Assembly: GCF_000831645.3 (NCBI RefSeq)
Contig: NZ_CP012559.1
Span: forward strand, 248,001 to 312,000
Reading direction: 5' to 3'
Source: Companilactobacillus heilongjiangensis
Lineage (GTDB): Bacteria > Bacillota > Bacilli > Lactobacillales > Lactobacillaceae
Length of the DNA stretch: 64,000 nt
Part shown: piece after piece, positions 43,454 to 52,139 of the stretch
Numbering within the stretch: the stretch's first letter is position 1
Layout: each line of letters starts with the position of its first letter
The notes under the pieces: generated by a model
Database searches by the model: none
What the model was told of the DNA's origin: nothing
Seen by the model: only the letters and a program-made list of their open reading frames with translations
Made by a program: the position numbers and the translations under genes

Positions 43454-43996
43454 CTAGACTGCTTCTACTTGTTGGTTATCCATAATCCAGTCGGCTTTTT
43501 TGAGTTCATAAGCCATAACCTGACGGATTTCTCCAGTGTGTGGTGAAGGGAAAGTGCCCATGGAACCAAGATCGCGCATGCCCATTTTTTGCATAACTTT
43601 GCCAGAACGTGGATTGGTGCTGGCGTAGTGAGCTTCAATTCTTTCAAAATTCAAAACGTTAAAGCCGTAGGCCATCATAGCACTGCCCACTTCAGCGACG
43701 TAGCCTTTGCCCCAAGCACTTTGTGCTAGAGCGTAAGTTAAAATGCCAGTGGCATCTTCAGGATGGAATTCATAGAAACCGATCAACTTATGTTCATCTT
43801 TTGTTTCTATTCCAAATGTATAAGCCGTATTCAAAAAATGGCTTTCAAAAATAGCAGTGAAATTAGTTGGCGTTTTGACGTCACGATACCTTGTATACCG
43901 AACGACTGCTGGATCCAACAAAATCGCTTCTAATTCATCATGGTCCACCATGTGAAGCGGACGAATGATTAATCTCTCTGTTGTAATTTGACGCAT
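43454..43996 (-). CDS. GNAT family N-acetyltransferase (RimJ/RimL-like)
   Basis: 180 residues. The fold starts ITTERLIIRPLHMVDHDELEAI, typical of RimJ/RimL-like enzymes. GILTYALAQSAWGKGYVAEVGSAMMAYGF is motif A that binds the acetyl-CoA pyrophosphate (Q-x-x-x-G-K-G-Y). RIEAHYASTNPRSGKVMQKMGM is motif B, with the Asn that binds CoA. The substrate is unknown; ribosomal proteins or small amines are options. ATG 43996 is used; an in-frame TTG at 44011 lies upstream, but GGAGATAAGAAGG fits the ATG. Lone gene; CLR-22 lies 277 bases upstream in the same orientation. Confidence 0.87.
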   Translation of the reverse strand: MRQITTERLIIRPLHMVDHDELEAILLDPAVVRYTRYRDVKTPTNFTAIFESHFLNTAYTFGIETKDEHKLIGFYEFHPEDATGILTYALAQSAWGKGYVAEVGSAMMAYGFNVLNFERIEAHYASTNPRSGKVMQKMGMRDLGSMGTFPSPHTGEIRQVMAYELKKADWIMDNQQVEAV

Positions 43997-44011
43997 CCTT
44001 CTTATCTCCAA

Positions 44012-44273
44012 ATCATAAATTAGAATTTGAATATAAACTATTATTTGGCCGCTGTAAACAATTTTATTTCGAAAAAAATCAGCCTCAAATTTTAGAAAAA
44101 ATGACGGAAGTTAAGTTTTGCCCTCAGATAGTCTTAGCAGTCAATATAGCTCGTTCTAACAGAGGTTATAGTGTCATACGGACAATTAATCAGAATAGGA
44201 ATAATTGATGTTATAACGCTTTATATATGATTTGATTAAAAAAATTTAATTAACGAAAATGCTGGTTAAATAT
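44012..44273. other. Noncoding gap, no recognisable feature
   Basis: 262 AT-rich bases between the GNAT gene and CLR-22. I see no plausible reading frame, terminator or promoter beyond generic AT boxes. Confidence 0.5.
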
Positions 44274-44468
44274 GCCGTCTAGAGAGCTGGGAAATATTCT
44301 CAAGCTGTGCGGAACGGCCCGAGCCAAAGAGCGGTCTCGGGCCTCGGTTTGAAGTCTTACCACAGACCGGTAAGTCTCCAAACTCGTCCGGTGGAATAAG
44401 TACGGGAGGAATCTCCCGTACTTATTCCACTACCACGGCACACAAATATTTCCCAGCTCTTCCGACTA
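44274..44468 (-). repeat. CLR-22, cloverleaf repeat, minus orientation
   Basis: Full-length member of the CLR-2 subgroup. P2 has GGAATAAGTACGGGAG with CTCCCGTACTTATTCC: the usual GTAT/ATAC pairs became GAAT/ATTC on both arms. P3 is CTTACC with GGTAAG. Confidence 0.93.
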
Positions 44469-44489
44469 ATTAAGCGATATTAGCTTGAC

Positions 44490-44590
44490 GTACGAATATT
44501 CAATTGCTTTTATGTTCAACCAAATTTGTATACTGAAATATTATCTATGAGAATATCTGCAATAAATTATCGACTAGCACTGTGTGGTAA
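44490..44590 (+). repeat. Module S copy 3
   Basis: Contains ATTCAATTGCTTTTATGTTC, then TGTATACTGAAATATTATC, TATGAGAATAT, CTGCAATAAATTATCG and ACTAGCACTGTGTGG in order. It is the best-preserved copy, adjacent to the left end of CLR-22. Confidence 0.75.
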
Positions 44591-44604
44591 CTAACTAAAA
44601 TACT

Positions 44605-44820
44605 GGCTGAATATTCCAAGCCAAAGAGTAAGCTTGACCCTTGGTATGCAAGCACTTTCCGGATTATTATAGTGAATACGAAAAATATTCAAATTTTTTT
44701 GTATTAAGTTTATTTTAGATATTAAAATATAACTGATACGAATATTTACGCGTTATGTGGATTGGATCAAGACAAGAGTGAGCTTAAATCCTTACTCTCA
44801 GCACTGGAGATGGAAAACTT
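44605..44820. repeat. Decayed CLR and module S remnants
   Basis: GCCAAAGAGTAAGCTTGACC at 44614-44633 resembles a P4 arm. AATACGAAAAATATTCAAAT and TAAAATATAACTGATACGA near 44677-44740 resemble module S. TTACTCTCAGCACTGGAGAT at 44792-44811 resembles a right end. All are degraded. A 60-codon frame across 44762-44944 looks accidental. Confidence 0.45.
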
Positions 44821-44940
44821 AGTGAAATTTACCTTTTTTAGAGAATTTCAAAAAAAAATTTCACGTGCTAAATCTCAACAAAATAGCTATTATAATACTA
44901 ATGGAAGTGCTTTTTTGGAAAATTTAAAATTATCAAACGA

Positions 44941-44970
44941 TTGACAGGTGTATAAACATATTATAAACTG
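44941..44970 (+). promoter_or_regulatory. Candidate treA promoter
   Basis: TTGACA at 44943-44948 is followed by GGTGTATAAACATAT and then TATAAA, a 15-base spacer (or 17 to a weaker TAAACT). The spacer holds a TGTATAAACATA near-palindrome that could serve as a repressor site. Confidence 0.5.
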
Positions 44971-45023
44971 TTACGCGTCAAGTAGACTTAAATTAATATT
45001 TAAAATGAGGAGTACCGACTTTT

Positions 45024-46682
45024 ATGAAGGAATGGCAAAAAGAAACTGTGTATCAGATTTATCCGCGCAGCTTTCAAGATTCTAACGGCGATGGCGTCGG
45101 TGATATCAACGGTATCATTTCTCGATTAGATTATTTGCAAGAATTAGGTATCGGGCTAATCTGGCTAACACCTATGTATCGCTCACCGGGGAATGATAAT
45201 GGGTATGATATTGCTGATTATTATCAAATCGATCCAATTTTTGGAACGATGGATGACTTTGAAAAGTTATTAAGTGAAGCACATAAGCGTGGCATCAAGA
45301 TCATCATGGATATGGTTTTGAATCATACTTCAAATGAGAATAAATGGTTTCAAGAAGCGTTGAAATCAAAAGACAATCCTTATCATGACTACTATATTTG
45401 GCGTGATCCGGTTGATGGACATGAACCAAATAATTGGGTTTCAAAATTCAGTGGCAGCGCTTGGAAATATGTTCCTGAATTAAATCAGTATTATTTACAT
45501 TTGTATGATGTAACGATGCCGGATCTAAATTGGCGTAATGAAAAATTACGTGCTGAGATTTTCAAAATGCTGACATATTGGGCTAAGAAAGGTATCGATG
45601 GCTTCCGTTTGGACGTTATCAATAATATTTCTAAGGATAAGAATTTACCTAATGATTCTTTCGATACACCGTTAGATGATGGTCGTAATTTCTATACCAA
45701 TGGTCCACACGTGCACGAATATATTCATGAAATGTACGAGAAAGTCTTTGGACCTAATAAGTTCATTACTGTTGGTGAGCTGTCATCTACACCGATTTCT
45801 GAAGCTGTTAAGTATACCAATCCTAAACGTCAGGAACTTTCCATGGCATTCACTTTCCACCACGTTAAAGTCGATTATACTGGTGGCAACAAATGGACTT
45901 TGGGACATTATAAATTGACAGATTTGACTAAAATCTTGAGCGATTGGCAAATTAAAATGAATCATCAAGGTGGCTGGAACGCATTATTCTGGAATAATCA
46001 CGATCAACCACGGGCAATTTCTCGTTTTACTGACGATGACAAATATCGTGATCAATCGGCTAAGTTGTTGGCCATGGTTGAATTCGGTTTGCAAGGAACG
46101 CCATATATTTATCAGGGTGACGAAATTGCAATGAAGAATGCCTATTTCACTGATATTAGTCAGTATAAGGACCACGAATCAATCAATGCTTATAATGATT
46201 TGATTAAGAATGGTGTCGATAAGAAGTTAGCTATCAAGATTTTACAACAGAAATCGCGTGAGAATTCTCGTTTGCCTATGCAATGGGATTCAAGTAAATA
46301 TTACGGATTTACCACGGGTAAGCCATGGTTGGAACCACTTTATCATGACGATTATTCAGTTGAAAAAGTCTTAAAAATGAAAAACAATGTCTTTAATTTC
46401 TATCGTGCTTTGATTTTCTTACGTAAAAATAAGGTATTATTAGCAGATGGGGAATATAAATTATTAAATGCCCAAGATAATAGCGTTTATAGCTATGAAA
46501 GATATGATGACAAGGGTAAAATTTTAGTAATGGCTAATTTTACTGATAAAACCCAAAAGAGGGAAATTTCTGATGGCTTCGATTTATTGTTGGGGAACTA
46601 TGAAGGCATCGAAATGAGCAATGGGACAGTAACTTTACGACCATATGAATCTGTAATGTTGGAAAATAAAAAACGTTTGTGA
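45024..46682 (+). CDS. treA: Trehalose-6-phosphate hydrolase (GH13)
   Basis: 552 residues. This glycosidase splits trehalose 6-phosphate into glucose and glucose 6-phosphate. GH13 motifs: DMVLNHTS (region I), GFRLDVINNIS (nucleophile Asp, region II), TVGELSS (acid Glu, region III) and FWNNHDQPR (region IV). The segments MPDLNWRN, DGRNFYTNGPHVHEYIHEMY and HHVKVDYTGGNKW match TreA/TreC rather than oligo-1,6-glucosidase. The GntR/UTRA gene downstream fits TreR. No trehalose PTS gene is adjacent; the importer must be elsewhere. GAGGAG precedes the ATG. Confidence 0.9.
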   Translation: MKEWQKETVYQIYPRSFQDSNGDGVGDINGIISRLDYLQELGIGLIWLTPMYRSPGNDNGYDIADYYQIDPIFGTMDDFEKLLSEAHKRGIKIIMDMVLNHTSNENKWFQEALKSKDNPYHDYYIWRDPVDGHEPNNWVSKFSGSAWKYVPELNQYYLHLYDVTMPDLNWRNEKLRAEIFKMLTYWAKKGIDGFRLDVINNISKDKNLPNDSFDTPLDDGRNFYTNGPHVHEYIHEMYEKVFGPNKFITVGELSSTPISEAVKYTNPKRQELSMAFTFHHVKVDYTGGNKWTLGHYKLTDLTKILSDWQIKMNHQGGWNALFWNNHDQPRAISRFTDDDKYRDQSAKLLAMVEFGLQGTPYIYQGDEIAMKNAYFTDISQYKDHESINAYNDLIKNGVDKKLAIKILQQKSRENSRLPMQWDSSKYYGFTTGKPWLEPLYHDDYSVEKVLKMKNNVFNFYRALIFLRKNKVLLADGEYKLLNAQDNSVYSYERYDDKGKILVMANFTDKTQKREISDGFDLLLGNYEGIEMSNGTVTLRPYESVMLENKKRL

Positions 46683-46750
46683 GGGGCGTTTTAAAATTTT
46701 TTCATTAGAGGGTAATTTATTTAAACTGCAGAACCAATTGAGGAGACATT

Positions 46751-47482
46751 ATGCCAAAAAATTTATATTCAGATATATACCATATATTAAAAGGCGAAAT
46801 TGACAGCGACGTTTATCCACCAAAATCAATTTTACCTGGTGAAGAAGATTTGTCGTCACGTTTTAGCGTTACGAGAAATACGATTCGCCGTGCCCTAAAG
46901 AAGTTACAAGCCGATGGACTAGTTTATACCGTTAAAGGCCGTGGCGTAGTCGTTTTGGAGCCAATTGTTGACAACCGAGTTATCTTTTCAGCTGCCAATC
47001 ATTTTGGATTCCAAGATTTGATGAGTTTTCCACAAAATAAATTCATCAAAAAACTAACAACTAAGGTCCTAGAATTTAAAGAAATTGAAATTGACGATAC
47101 ACTTTCAAAGCACACATCTTTTACCGTTGGCGACAAAGCTTACTATATTGAGCGTTTAAGAATGGTCAATGGAAAAGCAATGGCTATTGATACAAGTTAT
47201 TTCAGAAAAGAAAGTATTCCTAACTTATCAATCGTGGATGCTGAAGGCTCAGTTTATCAATATATTCGTGATGAAAATCTTTTCAAAATTGCTGCTGCAC
47301 GTTCAATCGCATCAGTAGAATCAGCTACTAAGAAAGAATTCGACAATTTGGATCTTGATGACGCTAACTGTGTTGGTGTATTGAAGAAGTATGTTTACAC
47401 TGACTTGGGTAGTCTCTTTGAATGCACTGAAACAAAATACATTCCTAATCATTATTCATTGGTGGGATTTGAATCTTATTAA
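46751..47482 (+). CDS. treR: GntR/UTRA trehalose operon regulator
   Basis: 243 residues. An N-terminal GntR winged helix (LPGEEDLSSRFSVTRNTIRRALKKLQADGLVYTVKGRGVVV) is followed by a UTRA sensor domain from ~residue 85 (FKEIEIDDTLSKHTSFTVGDKAYYIERLRMVNGKAMAIDTSYF). TreR represses treA until trehalose 6-phosphate binds. Placement 68 bases after treA supports this role, though the ligand is inferred. GAGGAGA precedes the ATG. CLR-24 begins at the base after its stop. Confidence 0.87.
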   Translation: MPKNLYSDIYHILKGEIDSDVYPPKSILPGEEDLSSRFSVTRNTIRRALKKLQADGLVYTVKGRGVVVLEPIVDNRVIFSAANHFGFQDLMSFPQNKFIKKLTTKVLEFKEIEIDDTLSKHTSFTVGDKAYYIERLRMVNGKAMAIDTSYFRKESIPNLSIVDAEGSVYQYIRDENLFKIAAARSIASVESATKKEFDNLDLDDANCVGVLKKYVYTDLGSLFECTETKYIPNHYSLVGFESY

Positions 47483-47667
47483 CCGCCTCCGGTTGGAAGT
47501 GATTTTTTGCCAGCTATGGGGACCGGTTCGAGCCAGAGTACGGTCTCGAACCTCGCTTTGAAGCCTTTCCACAGACCGGAAAGTCTCCAAAGTCGTCCCG
47601 TGGAGTAAGGACTAAAGTCCTAACTCCACCTCCACAGCAGGCAAAAATCACTTCCAACCTCCGGCTA
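47483..47667 (-). repeat. CLR-24, cloverleaf repeat touching the treR stop
   Basis: Full-length. P1 pairs GGTTGGAAGTGATTTTTTGCC with GGCAAAAATCACTTCCAACC. P2 is GGAGTTAGGAC/GTCCTAACTCC-like, changed on both arms from the common form. P4 pairs GGTTCGAG with CTCGAACC perfectly. It lies between the stop and the treR terminator. Confidence 0.94.
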
Positions 47668-47714
47668 AATTTATATATTTTTGTAATATGTAGTTATTTT
47701 TAAATTTAAAAATG

Positions 47715-47763
47715 AAAAGAGTAGTACTGGTAATCTAATTTGATTACTTGTACTACTCTTTTT
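47715..47763 (+). terminator. Rho-independent terminator after treR and CLR-24
   Basis: AAAAGAGTAGTAC and GTAATC pair with GATTAC and GTACTACTCTTTT. Confidence 0.92.
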
Positions 47764-47786
47764 GATATTCATTTTATTTTTGAAAT

Positions 47787-47837
47787 TAAAAAAAGTGTTT
47801 TGACTGATGATAGATGAGTATCAACAATCAAAGCACC
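47787..47837 (-). terminator. Terminator of the second UTRA regulator
   Basis: On the minus strand GTGCTTTGA and TTGATA pair with TATCA and TCAAAACAC, followed by seven T. It lies beyond CLR-25, so that element is in the 3' UTR. Confidence 0.8.
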
Positions 47838-47921
47838 TCAGATTTATTTTTCATAATTTGCAGCCATTTTCTCAATAAATATATTCGATATATTTAATTA
47901 ACTATGAAGCAGATTATACGC

Positions 47922-48095
47922 TAGCCGGAGGTTGTCAGAAATATAGTCTGCAGTGAGGGTGGTGTTATGGCTTTAGCCATTACACCACGGGGCGAGTTTG
48001 GAGACTTGCGGTTTTTGCAAGGCTTCAAATCGAGGCGCGAGACCTTGGCTCGTGCCGGTCCCCACCGCAGAACTATATTTCTGACAACCGTAGGC
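47922..48095 (+). repeat. CLR-25, cloverleaf repeat facing a gene end
   Basis: Full-length. P1 pairs GGTTGTCAGAAATATAGTCTGC with GCAGAACTATATTTCTGACAACC. P4 is shortened but covaries: GCGCGAG with CTCGTGC. The right end lies 1 base from the stop codon of the minus-strand regulator. Confidence 0.94.
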
Positions 48096-48096
48096 C

Positions 48097-48819
48097 CTAG
48101 AACTTGATAATCTGGTTAAAAATAAAGTTGTCTGGTATGAAATGTGATTCAGTGTATTCAAATTGTTTTCCATCATCATTGAAGGCAAAACTGATCATAT
48201 TTCCCACACAATTGTTAATACCCAAATTCAAATGTTCATAATCAACTTGTTCGGCATGTTCGATTCGCAACTGACGTTTAACAACGGCAATTTTCATTTG
48301 CAATGTGTTTTTAATATATGAATAAATTGATCCTTTGGCAATTTCTGATGTTATATCAGGCACAATTTGAGCGTTAAAGTAATTGAGATCTAAGACGGCA
48401 TTCTTATTGTTGATTCGGCGAACACGCTTGATGGCGTAGACGGGAATACCGACGGCAAAGGAAGTCTTGTGACTGAGCTTTTCATCGACGATGATTTGTT
48501 GAAAGTCAGCAATAATAGTCGTGCGATTGATGTCTTCAGAGTTGTTTAAGGCGTGAAGACTGTCAATTTCTTTGAGGCTCAAATTGATTTCTTGAGTTTG
48601 AGGTGTATGTTCCAAAACAACGACACCTTTTCCTTTAACACTGTAAACTAGGCCTTCATCGGATAATTGCTTGATAGCTTTACGGATAGCGTAACGACTA
48701 ACATTAAATTCGGCAATTAGTGCTTCTTCTGTTGGCAGGCGCATTTTGATATTATATTTTCCATTGATGACACGTGATTTGAGTTCTTGATAAATATCCT
48801 TGTTAGTAGTTTCAGCCAT
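48097..48819 (-). CDS. GntR/UTRA family transcriptional regulator
   Basis: 240 residues with a GntR winged helix (LPTEEALIAEFNVSRYAIRKAIKQLSDEGLVYSVKGKGVVV) and a UTRA domain (KLSHKTSFAVGIPVYAIKRVRRINNKNAVLDLNYF). It is a paralogue of the treR product, convergent with it across a CLR pair. It may sense another sugar phosphate. ATG 48819 fits GGAG 9 bases upstream; an in-frame TTG at 48834 is the alternative. Possible targets are its own promoter and the SGNH hydrolase gene upstream on the same strand. Confidence 0.85.
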   Translation of the reverse strand: MAETTNKDIYQELKSRVINGKYNIKMRLPTEEALIAEFNVSRYAIRKAIKQLSDEGLVYSVKGKGVVVLEHTPQTQEINLSLKEIDSLHALNNSEDINRTTIIADFQQIIVDEKLSHKTSFAVGIPVYAIKRVRRINNKNAVLDLNYFNAQIVPDITSEIAKGSIYSYIKNTLQMKIAVVKRQLRIEHAEQVDYEHLNLGINNCVGNMISFAFNDDGKQFEYTESHFIPDNFIFNQIIKF

Positions 48820-48837
48820 ATTTCGACGCTCCAATAC

Positions 48838-48862
48838 AATTGTTTGTATATACTATTCAATA
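48838..48862 (-). promoter_or_regulatory. Possible operator of the UTRA regulator
   Basis: TTTGTATATACTA (plus-strand reading) lies about 30 bases upstream of the start and resembles the TreR operator TTGTATATACAA. An adjacent CAATTG is also palindromic. Confidence 0.4.
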
Positions 48863-49034
48863 ATATATTATATTGAAAATGATTTAAACATAATAATGGG
48901 ATATTGTAATTTAAAATAAAATTAATAAACGTATATTCCATTATCACAAATTAATGGTGAATTCTAGGAATATTTTAAACTTCATCTCGTCCAACTAGTT
49001 TATTTTTTTAATGATTCTTCTAATTTTGGATTGA

Positions 49035-50096
49035 TTAAATCATTTTCTTTCTAATTAACTGTTCCTTGATATAATCGGCGATAATTTTGCCACCGTTTGC
49101 GGAAAAATGAACGTGATCACCACAATCGAATTCAGGCAATAGCTGATTATCTTTGCCTACCAATGCCGATATGTCGAGAATGTGAGGCATTTTTAGTAGT
49201 TCAGAATTGATTTTTTGACGTATTTCTTCTTTTTCAGGTGTCCAACCGTCTGAGTTACCAAAGGGTGAGATGGTCATTGGTACAAATTTAGCGTCATGTT
49301 TACGACATTTAGCTTTCAAAATATAAATTGCTTTAACGATTGCTTCGGCTGTTGGCAGTTCGTTTATTGGTGTTCCTGTACCTGGGTGTAGCAGGTCATT
49401 AAGCCCTTCCATAAAGATAACTAGGTTAGGCTGATAATTAGTCAGCATATGGTCAAATCGAGTAAACCCGGCTTCGCCAAAGCTTGCGGACCACTGTGAG
49501 GTGCTATGGCCGGGACGAAGTAATCGATTGCCTGAGATTCCGTAATTAGCGGTCATGATGTGAAAGTTAGTTTCGAGATCCAAAGATAGAGGAGCTGAAT
49601 AGTTGCCTTGGTTAGTTAAGGAGTCCCCGAAGAATGCAATCTTTTTGTGCGTTGATTTTGCTTCTACTTGAATAGCTGAGAGACCAAAGAAATACTTTGG
49701 ATTGGCTGGATCAGTTTCAACGGTTTTGATTAGGTCATTAGAAACAGTCAATCCAGCAGTGTGGATGGTCTTATTTGATGAAAAAATATCAATCGACAAG
49801 AAGGCATTTGCTGGTAGAGAAATATCGATCCAATCTGACCACTCGATCAGTCGAGGTTCGATAGTAAATTGTGAAGAACCATCTAAGGTAACGACTTTCT
49901 TGGTAGATGTATCCGAATAAATTTCCATCTTTGATATTTCTAACGGAATTTCATCGTACAAATTATTAAGCTGTATTCGGATTTTATCAGTGGCCAATGG
50001 CTGGAAAATCTCAAGATGCTGAAGTCCTGAGTTGTTGATGTTTTCGATGTTTTGATAATTAGTTAAGTTGTGTTTCCAAGTTGTAGTTGCAATCAT
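49035..50096 (-). CDS. Two-domain SGNH/GDSL hydrolase
   Basis: 353 residues. Residues ~1-145 form a beta-rich N-terminal domain. The SGNH domain follows: IAFFGDSLTNQG (block I Ser), YGISGNRLL (block II Gly), FMEGLNDLLHPG (block III Asn) and DCGDHVHFSANGG (block V Asp-x-x-His). There is no signal peptide, so it is cytoplasmic. Such proteins deacetylate or de-esterify glycans; the substrate is unknown. It shares the strand with the UTRA regulator, 200 bases upstream of it, so sugar-related control is plausible. A 20-base perfect palindrome lies in its promoter. Confidence 0.85.
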   Translation of the reverse strand: MIATTTWKHNLTNYQNIENINNSGLQHLEIFQPLATDKIRIQLNNLYDEIPLEISKMEIYSDTSTKKVVTLDGSSQFTIEPRLIEWSDWIDISLPANAFLSIDIFSSNKTIHTAGLTVSNDLIKTVETDPANPKYFFGLSAIQVEAKSTHKKIAFFGDSLTNQGNYSAPLSLDLETNFHIMTANYGISGNRLLRPGHSTSQWSASFGEAGFTRFDHMLTNYQPNLVIFMEGLNDLLHPGTGTPINELPTAEAIVKAIYILKAKCRKHDAKFVPMTISPFGNSDGWTPEKEEIRQKINSELLKMPHILDISALVGKDNQLLPEFDCGDHVHFSANGGKIIADYIKEQLIRKKMI

Positions 50097-50146
50097 AATT
50101 GTTTCCTCACTTTAACTTTCAAGCCAATGAGCTTCTATCGTTATAG

Positions 50147-50166
50147 TATCATGTTTAAACATGATA
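50147..50166. promoter_or_regulatory. Perfect 20-bp palindromic operator
   Basis: TATCATGTTTAAACATGATA is a perfect palindrome, 51 bases upstream of the SGNH hydrolase start. On the minus strand it is followed by TATAAC, a likely -10 box, so a bound protein would block the promoter. Its TGTTTAAACA core recurs at the dlt promoter (52171-52186). Confidence 0.75.
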
Positions 50167-50204
50167 TATTGACTTTGCGATTAAATTATTAAAATTTTTT
50201 TGTT

Positions 50205-50249
50205 AAAAAATAACCCATAAAATTCTGATTTAGAATTCTGTGGGTTATT
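50205..50249 (-). terminator. Terminator after the WxL gene
   Basis: On the minus strand AATAACCCA and AGAATT pair with AATTCT and TGGGTTATT, followed by TTTT. Confidence 0.88.
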
Positions 50250-50250
50250 G

Positions 50251-51102
50251 TTAATCTGTTTTGGCTGGTGCAGCATTCAAAGTCCAAGTAACAACGGCGT
50301 TCATTTTCTTAGAAGAAACCTTTGTATTATTACCTGTACCAGGAATTTCTAAGCTGGCAGAATCAGGTGTGTTGAAAGTGGCTTTGATGAGACCACCGTT
50401 ATATGAACCGGCTCTCATATTCATAATGGGAACGGTGTTTCCTGCAGCACTACTGATAGAAGCTTTGTCAGTCTTTAAATCTGTACCAGTAGTTGAAACG
50501 TTATTGTTTTCATCATCCAAAAGTGGAACTGCACTTAAATGTAAAATCGCATCAAGTGGGGAGTCGATATCTTTATTGAGCATAGTAGGATTTAATTGTC
50601 CCATTGAAGCGGAAAGAGTAAATCCAGGCATCTCTGAAAGACTGTTACGTGAATCAACAACCTCAAGTGTACCATCAGCATTACCATCACGGCCTGCGGT
50701 TGCATCTGCTGTATTTGTTCCATTATCTAGCATGAAGCCATCTGTACTAACAGTATTGCTCTTTAATTTACCAATTGATCCGACTGTCATAGTACCAAAG
50801 TTGAAATCAGGGACAGCTTCCAATGTAAGGATACCTGAAAGAACATTTACACTAACAGTTGAACTTACGGGTGTATCGGCTGCGGCTGTCGTGGTTGTAC
50901 CAGTAGTTCCACTATCTGTAGAAGTACTTTCAGTTTCTGGTAGTGCACTGTAAGTCATTCTAAGTTTAGAATTAGCAGTTGATGCTGTTGTTTCATTTTT
51001 GACTTGAATAGCATCAACTGCCTTAGCTGTAGTCAAGGGTGTGAAAGACAGACTAAGACTTGTTAATACTAGTAATCTAACGATGTTTTTAAACATTTTC
51101 AT
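50251..51102 (-). CDS. WxL-domain cell-surface protein
   Basis: 283 residues. A signal peptide is visible (MKMFKNIVRLLVLTSLSLSF, cleavage near TAKA), then a Ser/Thr-rich linker (~residues 55-80), then a WxL domain that binds peptidoglycan. The C-terminal motif AVVTWTLNAAP is the second WxL motif. The first, usually Gly-Trp-x-Leu, reads PGFTLSASM, so Trp is replaced by Phe. WxL proteins normally sit in clusters with DUF916 and LPXTG partners; here it stands alone. GGGGGACAG precedes the ATG. Non-covalent wall attachment is inferred from the family. Confidence 0.85.
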   Translation of the reverse strand: MKMFKNIVRLLVLTSLSLSFTPLTTAKAVDAIQVKNETTASTANSKLRMTYSALPETESTSTDSGTTGTTTTAAADTPVSSTVSVNVLSGILTLEAVPDFNFGTMTVGSIGKLKSNTVSTDGFMLDNGTNTADATAGRDGNADGTLEVVDSRNSLSEMPGFTLSASMGQLNPTMLNKDIDSPLDAILHLSAVPLLDDENNNVSTTGTDLKTDKASISSAAGNTVPIMNMRAGSYNGGLIKATFNTPDSASLEIPGTGNNTKVSSKKMNAVVTWTLNAAPAKTD

Positions 51103-52139
51103 TATCTGTCCCCCTTAACTTTAATTAATGCGAATCCATAACGGACCCGCTCCATGGTTAAAGTTTAGCAAAATAATACAGACAGATTGTATCGTAATTT
51201 ATAAATGTTTTTTATCTAAACTGAAATAAGTCTAGAATATCAAAGGCTATAAATAATTTGGCTGATATTTAAAATAATAATTTTGATCGATAATCACATT
51301 TTGGCAATATTTCTTCCAGAATCTAAAAAATGAATCGATTATTTTCTATTAAGTAATTTGACCGCAAATTATTGTTAATTGTAAAAATAAAAGTTTACCG
51401 TAAAAATCCAATCGATAATAGCAGCGGAATCATTATTTAGGGAATTATTTCTGTTGTTGGGAACGTTACTGAATCACACTTCTGGCTAGAAATGTATTCC
51501 AAAGTAATATCTGTTTATAAACTTCTCTCGTTGATGAAGTATCAGTCGTCTTGCAATCAATTTATTTCCACGAGCTGATACGAAAATCGAAAAAATAGTG
51601 AAACCTGTTTGTGGATTTAACTTGCTTTATTTTTAGTGACTTGAAATTCAATTAAGTAACCAGAGAATTTAGATCATTAGTATAAGAAAGAATCTATGTC
51701 TGGAATATCAATTTGCTCTGAACTTAAGCAGGGATGAAACTTTCAATCAAATATTAAATACTGAATATCAAATAAAAAATACGTAGACTTGGAGGGCGGA
51801 GATGTCCATCCGTTAATAAGCAATTATAAAAAATAGATTTCCTTTTGGAAGTCTATTTTTTTATACAGCAAATATTAAAACAATAATTGTTCATCAAACT
51901 AGTTATATTCATTATTGTTGATAAATAATTGGGGTCAAGTATCGGTTGATGTAAGCGTATTATCTTACAAAACTGTCACATGAGACTAACACTTTGGTCA
52001 TTGTAATGATTACTTATTTACTTTTAAATGTCGGGGAACAATAATGAAAAACGGTAATGAGGTCGAGGTTATTTTCGATTTGATTGTCCATTTGGCATAT
52101 TAGTCGAGTATTAATGAGATCTAATACGGTGCGTATACT
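51103..52139. other. Long noncoding stretch before the dlt operon
   Basis: About 1.0 kb, AT-rich, no convincing gene and no CLR. It contains one clear terminator (51829-51863) with no gene before it, so a small RNA or a lost gene is possible. A 19-codon frame with a GGGGA site (52044-52103) is present but too short to claim. Confidence 0.5.
51829..51863 (+). terminator. Orphan Rho-independent terminator
   Basis: AAATAGATTTCC pairs with GGAAGTCTATTT across TTTT, then TTTT. There is no upstream plus-strand gene within 2 kb that it could serve. Confidence 0.8.

Noticed and set aside
44762-44944. 60-codon frame before treA
   Set aside because: It has no ribosome site, starts in decayed repeat sequence, and resembles no family.
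52044-52103. 19-codon frame MKNGNEVEVIFDLIVHLAY with a GGGGA site
   Set aside because: Too short, no recognisable motif, and in a gene-poor AT-rich region; chance is likely.
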